This document shows, piece by piece, positions 51,640-60,778 of a stretch of DNA of 64,000 bases. The notes beneath the pieces were generated by a model. The model was given only the letters and a program-made list of their open reading frames with translations. It did not search any database and was not told the DNA's origin. Origin of the DNA: Acidobacteriota bacterium (GTDB taxonomy: Bacteria > Acidobacteriota > Thermoanaerobaculia > Multivoradales > J023). The translations under genes were made by a program, and so were the position numbers. Numbering within the stretch: the first letter of the stretch is position 1; each line of letters opens with the position of its first letter. Where the stretch lies: positions 1-64,000 of the forward strand of contig JAJCXR010000050.1 in assembly GCA_029263315.1 (NCBI GenBank). The letters are read 5' to 3'.

Positions 51640-52448
51640 CGGACTCCCCGCCTTCCGCCGACGAATTCTGCCCGACGGTCGGTCTCGAGATCGACGGCCC
51701 GGTGGCGACGGTAACTTTGGATCGCCCGCCGCTCAACATCTTGGATCTCGACACCATCGCCGGTCTGGCGACGGCGGCGGATCGCCTGGCCCAGGTCGGC
51801 CCGCCATCTCAGGACGACCTTCAGCTTGTCCTGCTGCGGGGTGCCACGGAGCGCGCCTTTTCCGCTGGCGTGGCCATCGAGATTCACACCCCCGAGCTCA
51901 TACCGACGATGATCCACAGCTTCCACGACGCCCTGCGTCGGTGGTGGCGCCTGCCGATGCTCACCGTCGCCGTGGTGCAAGGCCATTGCCTCGGGGGAGG
52001 CATGGAGCTGGCCGCCGTCTGTGATCTGGTGGTGGCCGATGAAGCGGCCCGTTTTGGCCAACCGGAGATCTTCGTCGGCTGTTTCCCGCCGCTGGCCGCC
52101 GCCCTCTATCCGTCTCTCCTCGGGCCGGGCCGCAGCCTCGATCTCATCGTCACCGGACGGCAGCTCAACGGTCGCGAAGCGGAGCGCATGGGGTTCGTCA
52201 CCCGCTTGGCGGAACCCGGCGCCGTCGACGGCGCCGTCGCTACGCTGGTCGAAGAGGTGACACGGCAAAGCGCCATCGCCCAACGTCTCGGCAAGAAAGC
52301 GGTACGGGCCAGCCTCGGCAATACCTTTGAAGATGCCCTGGAAAAAGCGGAACGGATTTACCTCGAAGAAATGGCCAAGACCGCCGATGTCGCCGAAGGG
52401 GCGCAGGCGTTCTTGGAAAAACGTCAACCGGTCTGGCAGCACCGCTAG
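51636..52448 (+). CDS. Crotonase-family hydratase, dienoyl-CoA-hydratase-like
   Basis: 270 residues from the TTG at 51636, which overlaps the thiolase stop as TTGA and has AAAGGA 7 nt upstream. Both catalytic Glu residues are present: CLGGGMELAAVCDLVVA and RFGQPEIFVGCFPPLAAA. The PEIxVGxFPPxAA segment and HDALRRWWRLPM helix resemble cyclohexa-1,5-diene-1-carbonyl-CoA hydratases of the benzoyl-CoA pathway, but no other gene of that pathway is present, so a generic enoyl-CoA hydratase is the safer call. The frame is open upstream to 51585 inside the thiolase gene; that extension is not supported. Confidence 0.85.
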   Translation: MTDSPPSADEFCPTVGLEIDGPVATVTLDRPPLNILDLDTIAGLATAADRLAQVGPPSQDDLQLVLLRGATERAFSAGVAIEIHTPELIPTMIHSFHDALRRWWRLPMLTVAVVQGHCLGGGMELAAVCDLVVADEAARFGQPEIFVGCFPPLAAALYPSLLGPGRSLDLIVTGRQLNGREAERMGFVTRLAEPGAVDGAVATLVEEVTRQSAIAQRLGKKAVRASLGNTFEDALEKAERIYLEEMAKTADVAEGAQAFLEKRQPVWQHR

Positions 52449-52489
52449 GCCGTTCGCGATCTCAACCTCGAGATCCTAAGGAGCACCCC

Positions 52490-53266
52490 ATGGAAGCCGC
52501 AGTCCTCATGGAAAGGGAAGGCCGCGTCGCCATCCTGACCATCAACCGTCCCGACAAAGCCAACGCCCTCAACGAGCAAGTTCGCATTGAGACCCTGGCC
52601 CATCTCGAAGCCATCCAGAACGATGACAGCATCGGCGCCGTGGTGGTGACCGGCAGTGGCGACAAGTTCTTCATCGCCGGAGCCGATATCAAAGAGTTCG
52701 CCGGCCGCTCCCCCTTCGACCAGCGTGAGGCGATGCGTTTCCCCCGGGTTTTCGACATCATGGCCAACTTCCCCAAGCCGGTCCTCGCCATGATCAACGG
52801 TTTCTGCCTCGGTGGCGGTTGCGAGCTGGCCATGTCCTGCGATATCCGTATCGCATCGGACAAAGCGCGCCTCGGCCAACCGGAGATCAATCTCGGCCTG
52901 ATACCCGGCGGTGGCGGCACCCAACGGCTGCCGCGCCTGGTGGGCAGCGGCAACGCCATGCGCTTGATCTTGAGCGGCGACATGGTGGGAGCTGCGGAAG
53001 CCCAAAGCATGGGTTTGGTCGACCAAGTCGTGGCCCACGACGAGCTCCGGGCCACCACCTTGGCCTTGGCCGAGAAAATCGCCAGCAAGAGCCCCCTCAC
53101 CCTGCGGGTCGCCAAGGAAGCGATCCGCGCCAGCGAGCGTCTGGCCATCGAGGAAGGCATCCTCTACGAGCGCGACCTCTTCTGCCTCTGCTTCTCGACG
53201 GAAGACAAGGAAGAAGGCGTCGCCGCGTTCCTCGACAAACGAAAGGCGGAGTGGAAGGGTCGCTGA
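52490..53266 (+). CDS. Enoyl-CoA hydratase (short-chain, crotonase-like)
   Basis: 258 residues, the standard length. Both catalytic Glu residues are in GFCLGGGCELAMSCDIRIA and RLGQPEINLGLIPGGGGTQR, and the oxyanion hole in DKFFIAGADIKEF. AAGGAG sits at good spacing before the ATG. It is the last gene of the cluster; with the thiolase and the other hydratase it could form most of a beta-oxidation spiral, but no acyl-CoA dehydrogenase or hydroxyacyl-CoA dehydrogenase is seen here. Confidence 0.93.
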   Translation: MEAAVLMEREGRVAILTINRPDKANALNEQVRIETLAHLEAIQNDDSIGAVVVTGSGDKFFIAGADIKEFAGRSPFDQREAMRFPRVFDIMANFPKPVLAMINGFCLGGGCELAMSCDIRIASDKARLGQPEINLGLIPGGGGTQRLPRLVGSGNAMRLILSGDMVGAAEAQSMGLVDQVVAHDELRATTLALAEKIASKSPLTLRVAKEAIRASERLAIEEGILYERDLFCLCFSTEDKEEGVAAFLDKRKAEWKGR

Positions 53267-53311
53267 TCGTCTCTAGCCCACCCGGGGTGATCCTCTCCCC
53301 TGCCGGGCCGG

Positions 53312-54190
53312 TCAAGTTTGGTGAAACCAGCTCCAAGGAAGATTCTTCTCCTCCAGGCCGATGATCTCCAACAGCCGCCTGACCCGGGGGGCATAGAAGT
53401 CCTGCAGCTGTTCGACGAGCTCTCGAGGGGCTGGCGGGTATCGCTTCAGGCGGCGTGTATTGAGGCGTTTGATGATCTTGCCCACCAGGGGGCGCTGCAA
53501 CAGGCCAGTACGATGAGCCAACCATTGCGCATGGGGCAAGATGGGGATTCCGTTGGTGCGATTGGTGGTGTGATTCGGTCTGGCCAAGCCCACAATGCTG
53601 GGAACCTCCAAGAACTCACACAAGTCATCAAGAACCCGGTTGGGATCTTTGACCAAATGCTCAAAAAAGAAGAAGCCCTGCTGCTGGCGGGGAAAGAATT
53701 CCAGGAAATTGCTGATCTGAGCAGCGTAGTCTCCCCGTCTCACGAACTGTCGAAAGACATCCTTTTCCAGGTGTTGGAGATCGCCTTCGAAGACTTTTTT
53801 CATCGATCGAAATTCCCACCCCCGACTCATTGCATACCAATAGTGTGAGGTAGCCCGACGGATCGGATCGCGTAGGACCCACACCAACTTGGCGAGGGGA
53901 ATACACGCCGCCATGCGCTCAGGTACCTGCGTTCCACAATGGTATCCGGGGGTCTTCTCCCCGCGGATGGCAACGGGCTCAGTGGTTTCGAAGTGCTTCG
54001 AGTACCAGGTGAGTCCGCGCTCGAAATTGGCATCGTTGTTGAAGAAGTGGATCTCGTCCGAGGCCATGTGCACATCGGGATGGGCGATGAGATGATTCTT
54101 CAGGGTCGTCGTGGCAGCTTTCATCGCTCCGACGACGACGAAGTCGGGCAGCACAGGAGCCGAAGAGGAAACGGTTTCGGTGGGTGCCAT
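53312..54190 (-). CDS. PAPS-dependent sulfotransferase
   Basis: 292 residues. The 5'-phosphosulfate loop is VVVGAMKAATTTLKNHL, and the 3'-phosphate-binding segment is WVLRDPIRRATSHYWYA. PDVHMASDEIHFFNND is also typical of the Sulfotransfer_1/heparan-like group. It would transfer sulfate from PAPS to a carbohydrate, lipid or small molecule. I start at ATG 54190, with AAGGGG about 9 nt upstream; a TTG at 54223 is open but has no better ribosome site. It is convergent with the crotonase cluster. Confidence 0.85.
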   Translation of the reverse strand: MAPTETVSSSAPVLPDFVVVGAMKAATTTLKNHLIAHPDVHMASDEIHFFNNDANFERGLTWYSKHFETTEPVAIRGEKTPGYHCGTQVPERMAACIPLAKLVWVLRDPIRRATSHYWYAMSRGWEFRSMKKVFEGDLQHLEKDVFRQFVRRGDYAAQISNFLEFFPRQQQGFFFFEHLVKDPNRVLDDLCEFLEVPSIVGLARPNHTTNRTNGIPILPHAQWLAHRTGLLQRPLVGKIIKRLNTRRLKRYPPAPRELVEQLQDFYAPRVRRLLEIIGLEEKNLPWSWFHQT

Positions 54191-54829
54191 CAGGCGGGTC
54201 CCCTTCGAGCCATATAGGCGCAACGTCGGCTGTGGCTACTCAGTTGCTGTAGCTTGGTTTAGCTGGCTAGCTAGACCCTGTTGCGACCTGTTTGGCTCTC
54301 CGTTCATCGTGTGGCGTTTCTAACATCTCCTCCCCACAACGAGATTATATCTTCAGGAATCTTCTGGAAAACATTTAGCACGGGCTAATGTATAGGACCG
54401 GCCTATTTCGTGACCGCCTCAGGTCGATATCCCGAGGGAGCAACCCGATTTAAACCAGCGCCAGCCAAGGCCCGACGATCTCAACCGTGTTGTCGAGGGA
54501 GACTTGGTATAATCTCACCGTACAGAGTCATCCGCTGAGGCTTGCGCGCCTTGATCAGCGCGTTTTGAAGACCTGGGTGGTCGCCGGTGACGATGATATT
54601 GCCCGCCCCCTCGCACCTGCGAGTCGGCTTGACCGAATTGCGGTCAGACAAGCAATCTACAAATAGCAGACGCTGTGCCATCTCGGCCGCGATTCCGTCC
54701 AACCAAGGCTCTTCCCTGCGTCCACGGAGAGTCTGAGGCGGCTCGAGAATTGTGGCTGGACATTGGATAGAAGCCCTGGTGGTAGCCGCACCGCTCATGT
54801 CGAACCGAGATTAGACAAGGAGATTTAGC
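54191..54829. other. Gene-poor region before the catalase gene
   Basis: About 640 bases. The first half (54300-54420) is clearly A+T-richer than the window average. A minus-strand open frame at 54481-54798 (105 codons) has no Shine-Dalgarno sequence and no recognisable domain, so I do not call it. A TATAAT (54508-54513) lacks a properly spaced -35. The catalase ribosome site AAGGAG is at 54817-54822. Confidence 0.4.
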
Positions 54830-56284
54830 ATGACGAAGGTCGACCCCAAACCCACAACGACAGATGCCGGCATCCCGGTTTCCAGCGACGAACACTCGCT
54901 GACCGTCGGTCCCGATGGACCCATTCTGCTGCATGACCATTACCTCATCGAGCAGATGGCCAACTTCAACCGCGAACGTATTGCCGAGAGGCAGCCGCAC
55001 GCCAAAGGATCCGGGGCGTTTGGACATTTCGAGGTGACCAACGATGTCAGTGCCTACACCAAAGCGGCGGTGTTCCAACCGGGTACGAAGACCGACACGT
55101 TGATCCGGTTCTCCACCGTCGCTGGCGAGCGTGGCAGCCCGGACACCTGGCGCGACCCCCGTGGTTTCTCGGTGAAGTTCTACACCAGCGAAGGCAACTA
55201 CGACATGGTGGGGAACAACACACCCGTTTTCTTCCTCCGTGATCCGCTGAAATTCCAGCACTTTATTCGGTCGCAAAAACGTCGTGCCGACAACGGTCTC
55301 CGGGACCACGACATGCAATGGGACTTTTGGTCTCTATCGCCCGAATCAGCCCATCAGGTTGCATGGTTGATGGGTGATCGCGGGATTCCAAAAACCTGGC
55401 GGCAGATGAATGGTTACTCCAGCCATACCTACATGTGGGTCAACGCCGCCGGCGAACGATTCTGGGTGAAGTACCACTTCAAGACGGATCAAGGCGTCGA
55501 CTTTCTGACCCAGGAAGAGGCCGACCGATTGGCCGGGACTGACGGTGACTACCACCGTCGTGACCTTTTCGAGGCGATCGAGCGAGGTGATCATCCCAGT
55601 TGGTCGTTGAAGATACAGATCATGCCTTTCGAGGAAGCGAAGACATACCGGTTCAATCCGTTCGACCTGACCAAAGTGTGGCCGCATGCAGATTACCCTC
55701 TACACGATGTCGGCAAACTAACCCTGAACCGCAACCCCACCGACTTCCACACCGAAATCGAGCAAGCGGCGTTCGAGCCGAACAACCTTGTGCCGGGGGT
55801 TGGAGTCAGTCCCGACAAGATGTTGCTCGGTCGCATGTTCGCTTACGCCGACGCACACCGGCATCGGCTGGGAGTGAACTACAAGCAGATACCCGTCAAC
55901 GCTCCGCAGTGCCCTGTGTTCAGCTACAGCAAGGATGGGCAAGGTCGAACGCAAAATGTCACGGACCCGGTGTATGCACCCAACTCGAAGGGCGGACCGG
56001 CGGCGGATGGCGAGCGCTATCCTGAGTCAGCGACTTGGTCGGCGGACGGCGAGTTTATCCGCGCCGCCTATACGCTACGTGAGGATGATGACGACTTTGT
56101 GCAAGCCCGAGCTTTGGTCCGCGATGTCATGGACGATGAACAACGCGAGCGCCTGGTGTCCAATGCGGTCGGGCACCTCAAGGCGGGCGTTTCGGAACCC
56201 GTGCTCCAGCGCTCGTTTGCCTACTGGCGCAACATCGACAAGGAGATCGGCGACCGCATCGCCAAGGGCGTGACCGGCGGCTGA
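54830..56284 (+). CDS. katA: Monofunctional haem catalase (clade 3-like)
   Basis: 484 residues. The distal His is in RQPHAKGSGAFGHFEV, the distal Asn in MVGNNTPVFFLRDPLKF and the proximal haem-ligand Tyr in GRMFAYADAHRHRLG. The N-terminus AGIPVSSDEHSLTVGPDGPI is very like small-subunit catalases of Actinobacteria. It breaks hydrogen peroxide down to water and oxygen in the cytoplasm. AAGGAG (54817-54822) lies 7 nt before the ATG. It stands alone between A+T-richer DNA and a hairpin, which fits an acquired gene, but that is inference. Confidence 0.95.
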   Translation: MTKVDPKPTTTDAGIPVSSDEHSLTVGPDGPILLHDHYLIEQMANFNRERIAERQPHAKGSGAFGHFEVTNDVSAYTKAAVFQPGTKTDTLIRFSTVAGERGSPDTWRDPRGFSVKFYTSEGNYDMVGNNTPVFFLRDPLKFQHFIRSQKRRADNGLRDHDMQWDFWSLSPESAHQVAWLMGDRGIPKTWRQMNGYSSHTYMWVNAAGERFWVKYHFKTDQGVDFLTQEEADRLAGTDGDYHRRDLFEAIERGDHPSWSLKIQIMPFEEAKTYRFNPFDLTKVWPHADYPLHDVGKLTLNRNPTDFHTEIEQAAFEPNNLVPGVGVSPDKMLLGRMFAYADAHRHRLGVNYKQIPVNAPQCPVFSYSKDGQGRTQNVTDPVYAPNSKGGPAADGERYPESATWSADGEFIRAAYTLREDDDDFVQARALVRDVMDDEQRERLVSNAVGHLKAGVSEPVLQRSFAYWRNIDKEIGDRIAKGVTGG

Positions 56285-56292
56285 CTTCCCTT

Positions 56293-56311
56293 CCGAGGCG
56301 AGTCGCCTCGG
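56293..56311 (+). terminator. Terminator-like hairpin after catalase
   Basis: CCGAGGCG (56293-56300) pairs with CGCCTCGG (56304-56311) around a 3-nt loop, 9 nt after the catalase stop. There is no T tract. The remainder of 56312-56517 has no recognised feature. Confidence 0.5.
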
Positions 56312-56517
56312 GCATGTGCTGACTTCGTCACCACTTTGGACCCGTCGCGGCGTTCCTTGGATTTTCCAACGTCCGCCGCGGAGACTTTGCAGGCGCCCTT
56401 GCCGTGCCCGGGAGAGGGCGGGGGGGTGAGGCAGGCAGCCTCGCCAAGGCATAGACCTTGCTGGCTTTCCTACCTCCCCCCAGGCCTAGTTATGTTCAGC
56501 ATAGGCTGCTAGACCAC

Positions 56518-56706
56518 TCAGCTGGACCTCTCCGGCATGGCGATCCACAACACCAGATAGACGAGAATGCCGGGGAAGCCCGAAGAGCAAATAGAAACGG
56601 CCACGTAAGCGACCCGCACTAGGGTCGGGTCCCACCCCAACCATTGGGCGATGCCACCGCAGACACCTCCGAGCATCCGATTCCGGGTCGATCGATATAG
56701 CGACAT
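56518..56706 (-). CDS. PspC-domain membrane protein
   Basis: 62 residues consisting almost entirely of a PspC domain: YRSTRNRMLGGVCGGIAQWL, then WDPTLVRVAYVAVSI and a transmembrane segment ILVYLVLWIAMPE. PspC proteins sense or respond to envelope stress in the inner membrane; many short stand-alone copies have no known role. I choose ATG 56706, with AAGGAG 8 nt upstream, over the TTG at 56712. Confidence 0.85.
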   Translation of the reverse strand: MSLYRSTRNRMLGGVCGGIAQWLGWDPTLVRVAYVAVSICSSGFPGILVYLVLWIAMPERSS

Positions 56707-56734
56707 AGTCAACTCTCCTTGAAAGTTCGAGTCC

Positions 56735-56901
56735 TAAGGGTCCGCAAAGAAATAGGCTCCAGCATCGAGGGGGCGAGGGCGCGCCTCTCGCCAGGCGCCC
56801 GCGAGGGAGGCGTACTGGTGGTACGTCGCAGCGAGCTGCAACGCCGCGAGAGGTGATGCAATTGCCCCCGAATGCGGAAGTTATTTCCGCTCGGACCCTA
56901 A
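56735..56901. repeat. 167-nt imperfect palindromic element, copy E2
   Basis: The outer arms AGGGTCCG (56737-56744) and CGGACCCT (56892-56899) pair, and an inner perfect stem pairs CCTCTCGC (56784-56791) with GCGAGAGG (56846-56853). An apical hairpin CGTAC-TGGTG-GTACG lies at 56811-56825. Size, nested design and right end match element E1 at 4916-5080. The inner stems of the two copies differ in sequence yet both pair, which suggests selection on structure. It lies between a divergent PspC gene and a histidine kinase gene; 56902-57104 holds nothing else I recognise. Confidence 0.6.
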
Positions 56902-57104
56902 ATGAACCTCGCCTGCCACGAGGTGCCTACGGAACACTACTGATTCTCGGGGAAAAAGATTCATTTTCATGGCCGATTCCTTAGGCCAGAGAAGGCAACC
57001 ACAGACTGCTGCACCAGTCCTGACATCGATCGGGTATTATCGGCTCGCCGCACTCCATCATCTGCCCTCGCCGGTGCAGATGTACAAGGCAGAGCTCCTA
57101 ACCG

Positions 57105-59999
57105 ATGTGGATTTTTCACAGCAGAGACAGCTACCTGCGAGGCTGGATCCTCGCCTGGCTGCTCATCGACAGCTCCCCCCTGATCTTCCGGTCCCCGGAC
57201 TGGAGCTATTGGGCACCCTATCTAGGCACCGCCCTTCTTTTGCCCATCGCCGGCCTGGCTCTGGTCGCCAGCCGGCAACAACAGCCCGCCCCCGAGCGCC
57301 GTTTTTGGACTCTGATCGTCGTCGGCATCGGCTTTTGGTGGATCGCCAGCCTCCTCCTCCTGGTTGACATGTGGCGGGGTGCGAGCACCGGCCTGTCGGT
57401 GGCAACCGATTGTTTCTACAGCCTCTTATATCTAGCCTTGTTTCTCGCCTTGGAAACCCGCGCCGACGGCGAGACCGGCTTTCCGGGAACCCCAGGGCGC
57501 CGTCTCGAAGGTTTCGGCGCCATCGCCTTGGTGGCCAGCCTGTGCGCCTACTTCGTGGTGATTCCGGCGGTCTTCGACCCGGCCCGCTACTCCACCGCCG
57601 TGCCGTCGTTGATTTTTTACCTGGCCTTGGATCTCTTCCTGGCGGCTCGCTTTGGGCGACGGGCATTGCGGGTCGAATCCAGACGCTGGCGTTTCATCTA
57701 CTCGGGGCTGTTCATTGCTACCCTGTTGATGGCCGGCTTCGACACCCTCGAGCTGCTGGAGCACAGAGAGTGGCTACCCGCCCTCGAGTCGCCTGCTTGG
57801 ACCTTGCTTTGGCGTCTGCCCATCCTGGCGCTGGTGATCACCGCCCGTCAACGTTGGAGCTACCCGGAACGCCCAGCCGACGAGACGGAGGATGTAGCCT
57901 TGCCCTCCGATCTCGGCAGTCCGCTGGTGGCCTTCGGCTTCTTCTTTCCGATCGTCCACTACGGCCTCTATGCCATCGGCATGCTCGAGCCGATTAGCCG
58001 AGAACCCAGGGAATACATCGTCTTCGGAGCGGTCGTGGTGTTCGGCAGCCTGGCGATGCTGGAAAGCGCACGGCTGCGTCGCCACAGCCTGCGGCTGGCC
58101 CGGCAACATCGGGAGGTGGCCAACGAGTCGGCGCAACGCAGCCTCTATTTGAACTCGCTGATCGAGAACAGCCCACTGGCCATCGTGGTGCTCGACGCCC
58201 AGCACCGGATTCGCATCTGCAATCCGGCCTTCGAGAAGCTCTTCGGCTATCGACAGAAGGACATCAAGGGCCAGGAGCTGGACGACTTGCTCAATGTTGC
58301 AGAGTCCCGTCTGGAGGCCGAGGACATCACCCAGCGGGTGCTCAACGGCGAGGCGGTCAACCTGAGCGCTCGCCGGCGGCGCAAAGATGGCACCATGGTC
58401 GATGTCGAGATCCACGGTGTCCCTCTCTTCACCCAAGATCAATTGAGCGGTGTCTTCGCCATCTACCAAGACATCGGTGACAGACTGCGCTCCGAGCTTG
58501 CGCTCCGCGAGAGCGAGGAGCGTTTCCGCCTGCTGTCGGAAGCATCCTTCGAAGGCATCGTGGTCAGCGAAGGCGGCATCATTCGAGACGCCAACGAGCA
58601 ATATGCACACATGTTGGGATTGAAGGCGGAGGATTTGCTGCACCGGAAAATCATCGACTTCGTGGCGCCTGAAGATCATTCTCTGGTGCAACAGAAGCTC
58701 GAGAACGATTACCAACGCCCCTACGAGCACCACGCCCTACGCGCCGATGGAAGCCAGTTCCTGGCCGAGGTCCACGGTCGTATGCTGCCCTACGATGGAG
58801 GCAATCTACGGGTCACCGCGGTGCGCGACATAACGGAACGAAAACGTCTCGAAGAGGAGACCAGCCAATCCCAGAAGATGGAAGTGGTGGGCCGCCTGGC
58901 CGGCAGCATTGCCCATGACTTCAACAACATCTTGACGATCATCACCGGCTACGGACAGCTCCTGGCGTCTCAGCTGACCGACGATCCATTGATCGAGATG
59001 GCAGAGGAGATCCGCCAAGCGGCACGACGGGCCTCCCTGCTGACCCAGAGGCTGCTCGACTTCAGCCGCAAACGGCCTTCCCAGAGCGAAGTCCTGAAGT
59101 TGAACGATCTACTACGTGGCATGGAAAAGATGATGCGGCGGCTGCTGCCGGCCGATATCGAGCTGCATTTGCGCTTCGACGCGCCCCAGGACGCGGTCCT
59201 CGTGGATCCGGGACAAATCGAGCAAATGGTCCTCAACCTGGTGATCAACGCCGGCGACGCCATGCCGCGGGGCGGCCGCTTGGCCTTGACCACATCGCAA
59301 ATGGAGCTCGGTGACGAGCTACGGGTCGGGGATCTCGCCGACGGCTCCTACCTGTGTCTGGAAATCGAGGATTCCGGCGCCGGCATGGACGAAGAGACCC
59401 TACAACACGCCTTCGACCCCTTCTTCACCACCAAGGAACGGGGTAAAGGCACGGGTTTGGGATTGTCGACGGTCTACAACATCGTGCATCAGAACGGCGG
59501 CGGCATCTCCGTCGACAGCACGCTGCAACAGGGCACGACGTTCCGCATCTTCATCCCGCAGGTAGCGAAGCCTATCGATCCGCCCGTCACCGGCGACGGC
59601 GACCACCGGGGCAGCCCAAGGGCAGCCCACGACGGCATCACCGTCCTGGTGGTGGAAGACGAGGACGGTGTGCGCAAGCTGGCGGCCGAATACCTGCAGT
59701 CCTTGGGTTATGAGGTCATCGAAGCCGGCGACGGCATGCAGGCCTTGCTACTGATCGAAGCCGATGTCGCCATCGATCTGGTCCTCACCGACATGGTGAT
59801 GCCGGAGCTGAATGGCCCCGAAATGGCCGAGCGCGCCCTGGCCCACCGGGGAGATTTACCTATCCTCTACATGACCGGCTATGCCGATGAGCACCTACGC
59901 CGCCGGGGAGTGATCGCCGGCAGCTACATTCTGCAGAAGCCCTTCTCGATCGAAGATTTGGCCGAAAAGATCCACCAGGCGTTGGGCGCTGACACCTGA
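57105..59999 (+). CDS. Membrane-bound hybrid histidine kinase (7-8 TM, PAS-PAS-HisKA-HATPase-REC)
   Basis: 964 residues. The N-terminal ~330 residues contain about eight hydrophobic helices, a MASE-like membrane sensor. Then come PAS (~345-465, LIENSPLAIVVLDAQHRIRI), PAS (~470-590, LLSEASFEGIVVSEGGIIRD), HisKA (His in RLAGSIAHDFNNILTIITG), HATPase (MVLNLVINAGDAM, DSGAGMD, GTGLGLSTVYNI) and a C-terminal receiver (VLVVEDEDGV, LVLTDMVMPELNG, ILQKPFS). The first in-frame codon after a stop is the ATG at 57105. No partner regulator is adjacent. Confidence 0.9.
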   Translation: MWIFHSRDSYLRGWILAWLLIDSSPLIFRSPDWSYWAPYLGTALLLPIAGLALVASRQQQPAPERRFWTLIVVGIGFWWIASLLLLVDMWRGASTGLSVATDCFYSLLYLALFLALETRADGETGFPGTPGRRLEGFGAIALVASLCAYFVVIPAVFDPARYSTAVPSLIFYLALDLFLAARFGRRALRVESRRWRFIYSGLFIATLLMAGFDTLELLEHREWLPALESPAWTLLWRLPILALVITARQRWSYPERPADETEDVALPSDLGSPLVAFGFFFPIVHYGLYAIGMLEPISREPREYIVFGAVVVFGSLAMLESARLRRHSLRLARQHREVANESAQRSLYLNSLIENSPLAIVVLDAQHRIRICNPAFEKLFGYRQKDIKGQELDDLLNVAESRLEAEDITQRVLNGEAVNLSARRRRKDGTMVDVEIHGVPLFTQDQLSGVFAIYQDIGDRLRSELALRESEERFRLLSEASFEGIVVSEGGIIRDANEQYAHMLGLKAEDLLHRKIIDFVAPEDHSLVQQKLENDYQRPYEHHALRADGSQFLAEVHGRMLPYDGGNLRVTAVRDITERKRLEEETSQSQKMEVVGRLAGSIAHDFNNILTIITGYGQLLASQLTDDPLIEMAEEIRQAARRASLLTQRLLDFSRKRPSQSEVLKLNDLLRGMEKMMRRLLPADIELHLRFDAPQDAVLVDPGQIEQMVLNLVINAGDAMPRGGRLALTTSQMELGDELRVGDLADGSYLCLEIEDSGAGMDEETLQHAFDPFFTTKERGKGTGLGLSTVYNIVHQNGGGISVDSTLQQGTTFRIFIPQVAKPIDPPVTGDGDHRGSPRAAHDGITVLVVEDEDGVRKLAAEYLQSLGYEVIEAGDGMQALLLIEADVAIDLVLTDMVMPELNGPEMAERALAHRGDLPILYMTGYADEHLRRRGVIAGSYILQKPFSIEDLAEKIHQALGADT

Positions 60000-60008
60000 A
60001 GCGATACC

Positions 60009-60656
60009 TCAGAAGGCGAAGATCAGGCCGACCTTGATGTCCAGCTGCACCAGGCTCAAGTCGTCGTTGTAGCGATAGCAGGAGCGCGATCGGCGGCCGC
60101 AGGAGACTTCTCCGTTCTCATCGATGAAGGTCGAATAGAGGCGTCCGTCGAAACGAAAGCCGAGGTGATCGTTGACAAAGACCTTGACCCCACCACCGAT
60201 GGCGGCGGAGAAACGGGTGTCGCTATCTTCCGGTAGGGAAAAGCGTGTGCCGCCACCGGTGGCCACCACAAAGGGTCGCACTTGGCCGGCTCCCCATTGC
60301 CACAAAAAGCCGCCGTGAAAGTACTCGATCTCCACATCTCCGATGGCATCGCCGAAGAATCCACTTTCTTCGAAGGAGCTTTCCTGCCGGCTGTAGAAGA
60401 GCTCGATCTGGGCATTCTTGCTCAAGCCGATATCGAGGATCATGCCGTAGCTCTCACTCTCTTTGATATCCACGTCATCGAAGAAATCAAAATCATCGTC
60501 GTCGTAGTCGGAATCACCTTCGAAGGTGCCACCAAACTGATAGCCGACAAAAGGTGTCAGCTCGAGATCGGCAGCGGCGGCGGGCATGGCCAACAGGGAA
60601 GCCAAGCATACGGCCGAGAAGAAGGATTGACGGCGGGGCATCCATAGGTTCGACAT
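60009..60656 (-). CDS. Outer-membrane beta-barrel protein
   Basis: 215 residues. The signal peptide FFSAVCLASLLAMPAAAA precedes eight-strand-like alternating segments (LELTPFVGYQFGG, GGFLWQWGAGQVRPFVVATG, AIGGGVKVFVNDHLGFRFDG) and ends in Phe (KVGLIFAF), the usual C-terminal signature of an OmpA/OmpX-like barrel. An unusually acidic loop (DSDYDDDDFDFFDDVD) follows the first strand. I choose ATG 60656, with GGAGG 8 nt upstream (60665-60669); the longer frame start at 60671 has none. It is convergent with the histidine kinase, 9 nt away. Confidence 0.85.
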   Translation of the reverse strand: MSNLWMPRRQSFFSAVCLASLLAMPAAAADLELTPFVGYQFGGTFEGDSDYDDDDFDFFDDVDIKESESYGMILDIGLSKNAQIELFYSRQESSFEESGFFGDAIGDVEIEYFHGGFLWQWGAGQVRPFVVATGGGTRFSLPEDSDTRFSAAIGGGVKVFVNDHLGFRFDGRLYSTFIDENGEVSCGRRSRSCYRYNDDLSLVQLDIKVGLIFAF

Positions 60657-60778
60657 CTGATGGTCCTCCAAGGAAATCCAAGCGAGCGACGCCTTTGCGG
60701 CGGCGGCACGTTGTTACGAAGCGCAGGCGCTACGCACTGTAGACCCTACGCAGAAGAGGCAAAAAAGTTGACGGCGGC

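Noticed and set aside
54508..54513. TATAAT upstream of catalase as a promoter
   Set aside because: No -35-like hexamer lies at 16-18 nt; the nearest TTG-type sequence is only 12 nt away.
54481..54798. Minus-strand 105-codon open frame upstream of catalase
   Set aside because: It has no Shine-Dalgarno sequence, no recognisable domain and an atypical start context; kept only as part of the described gene-poor region.
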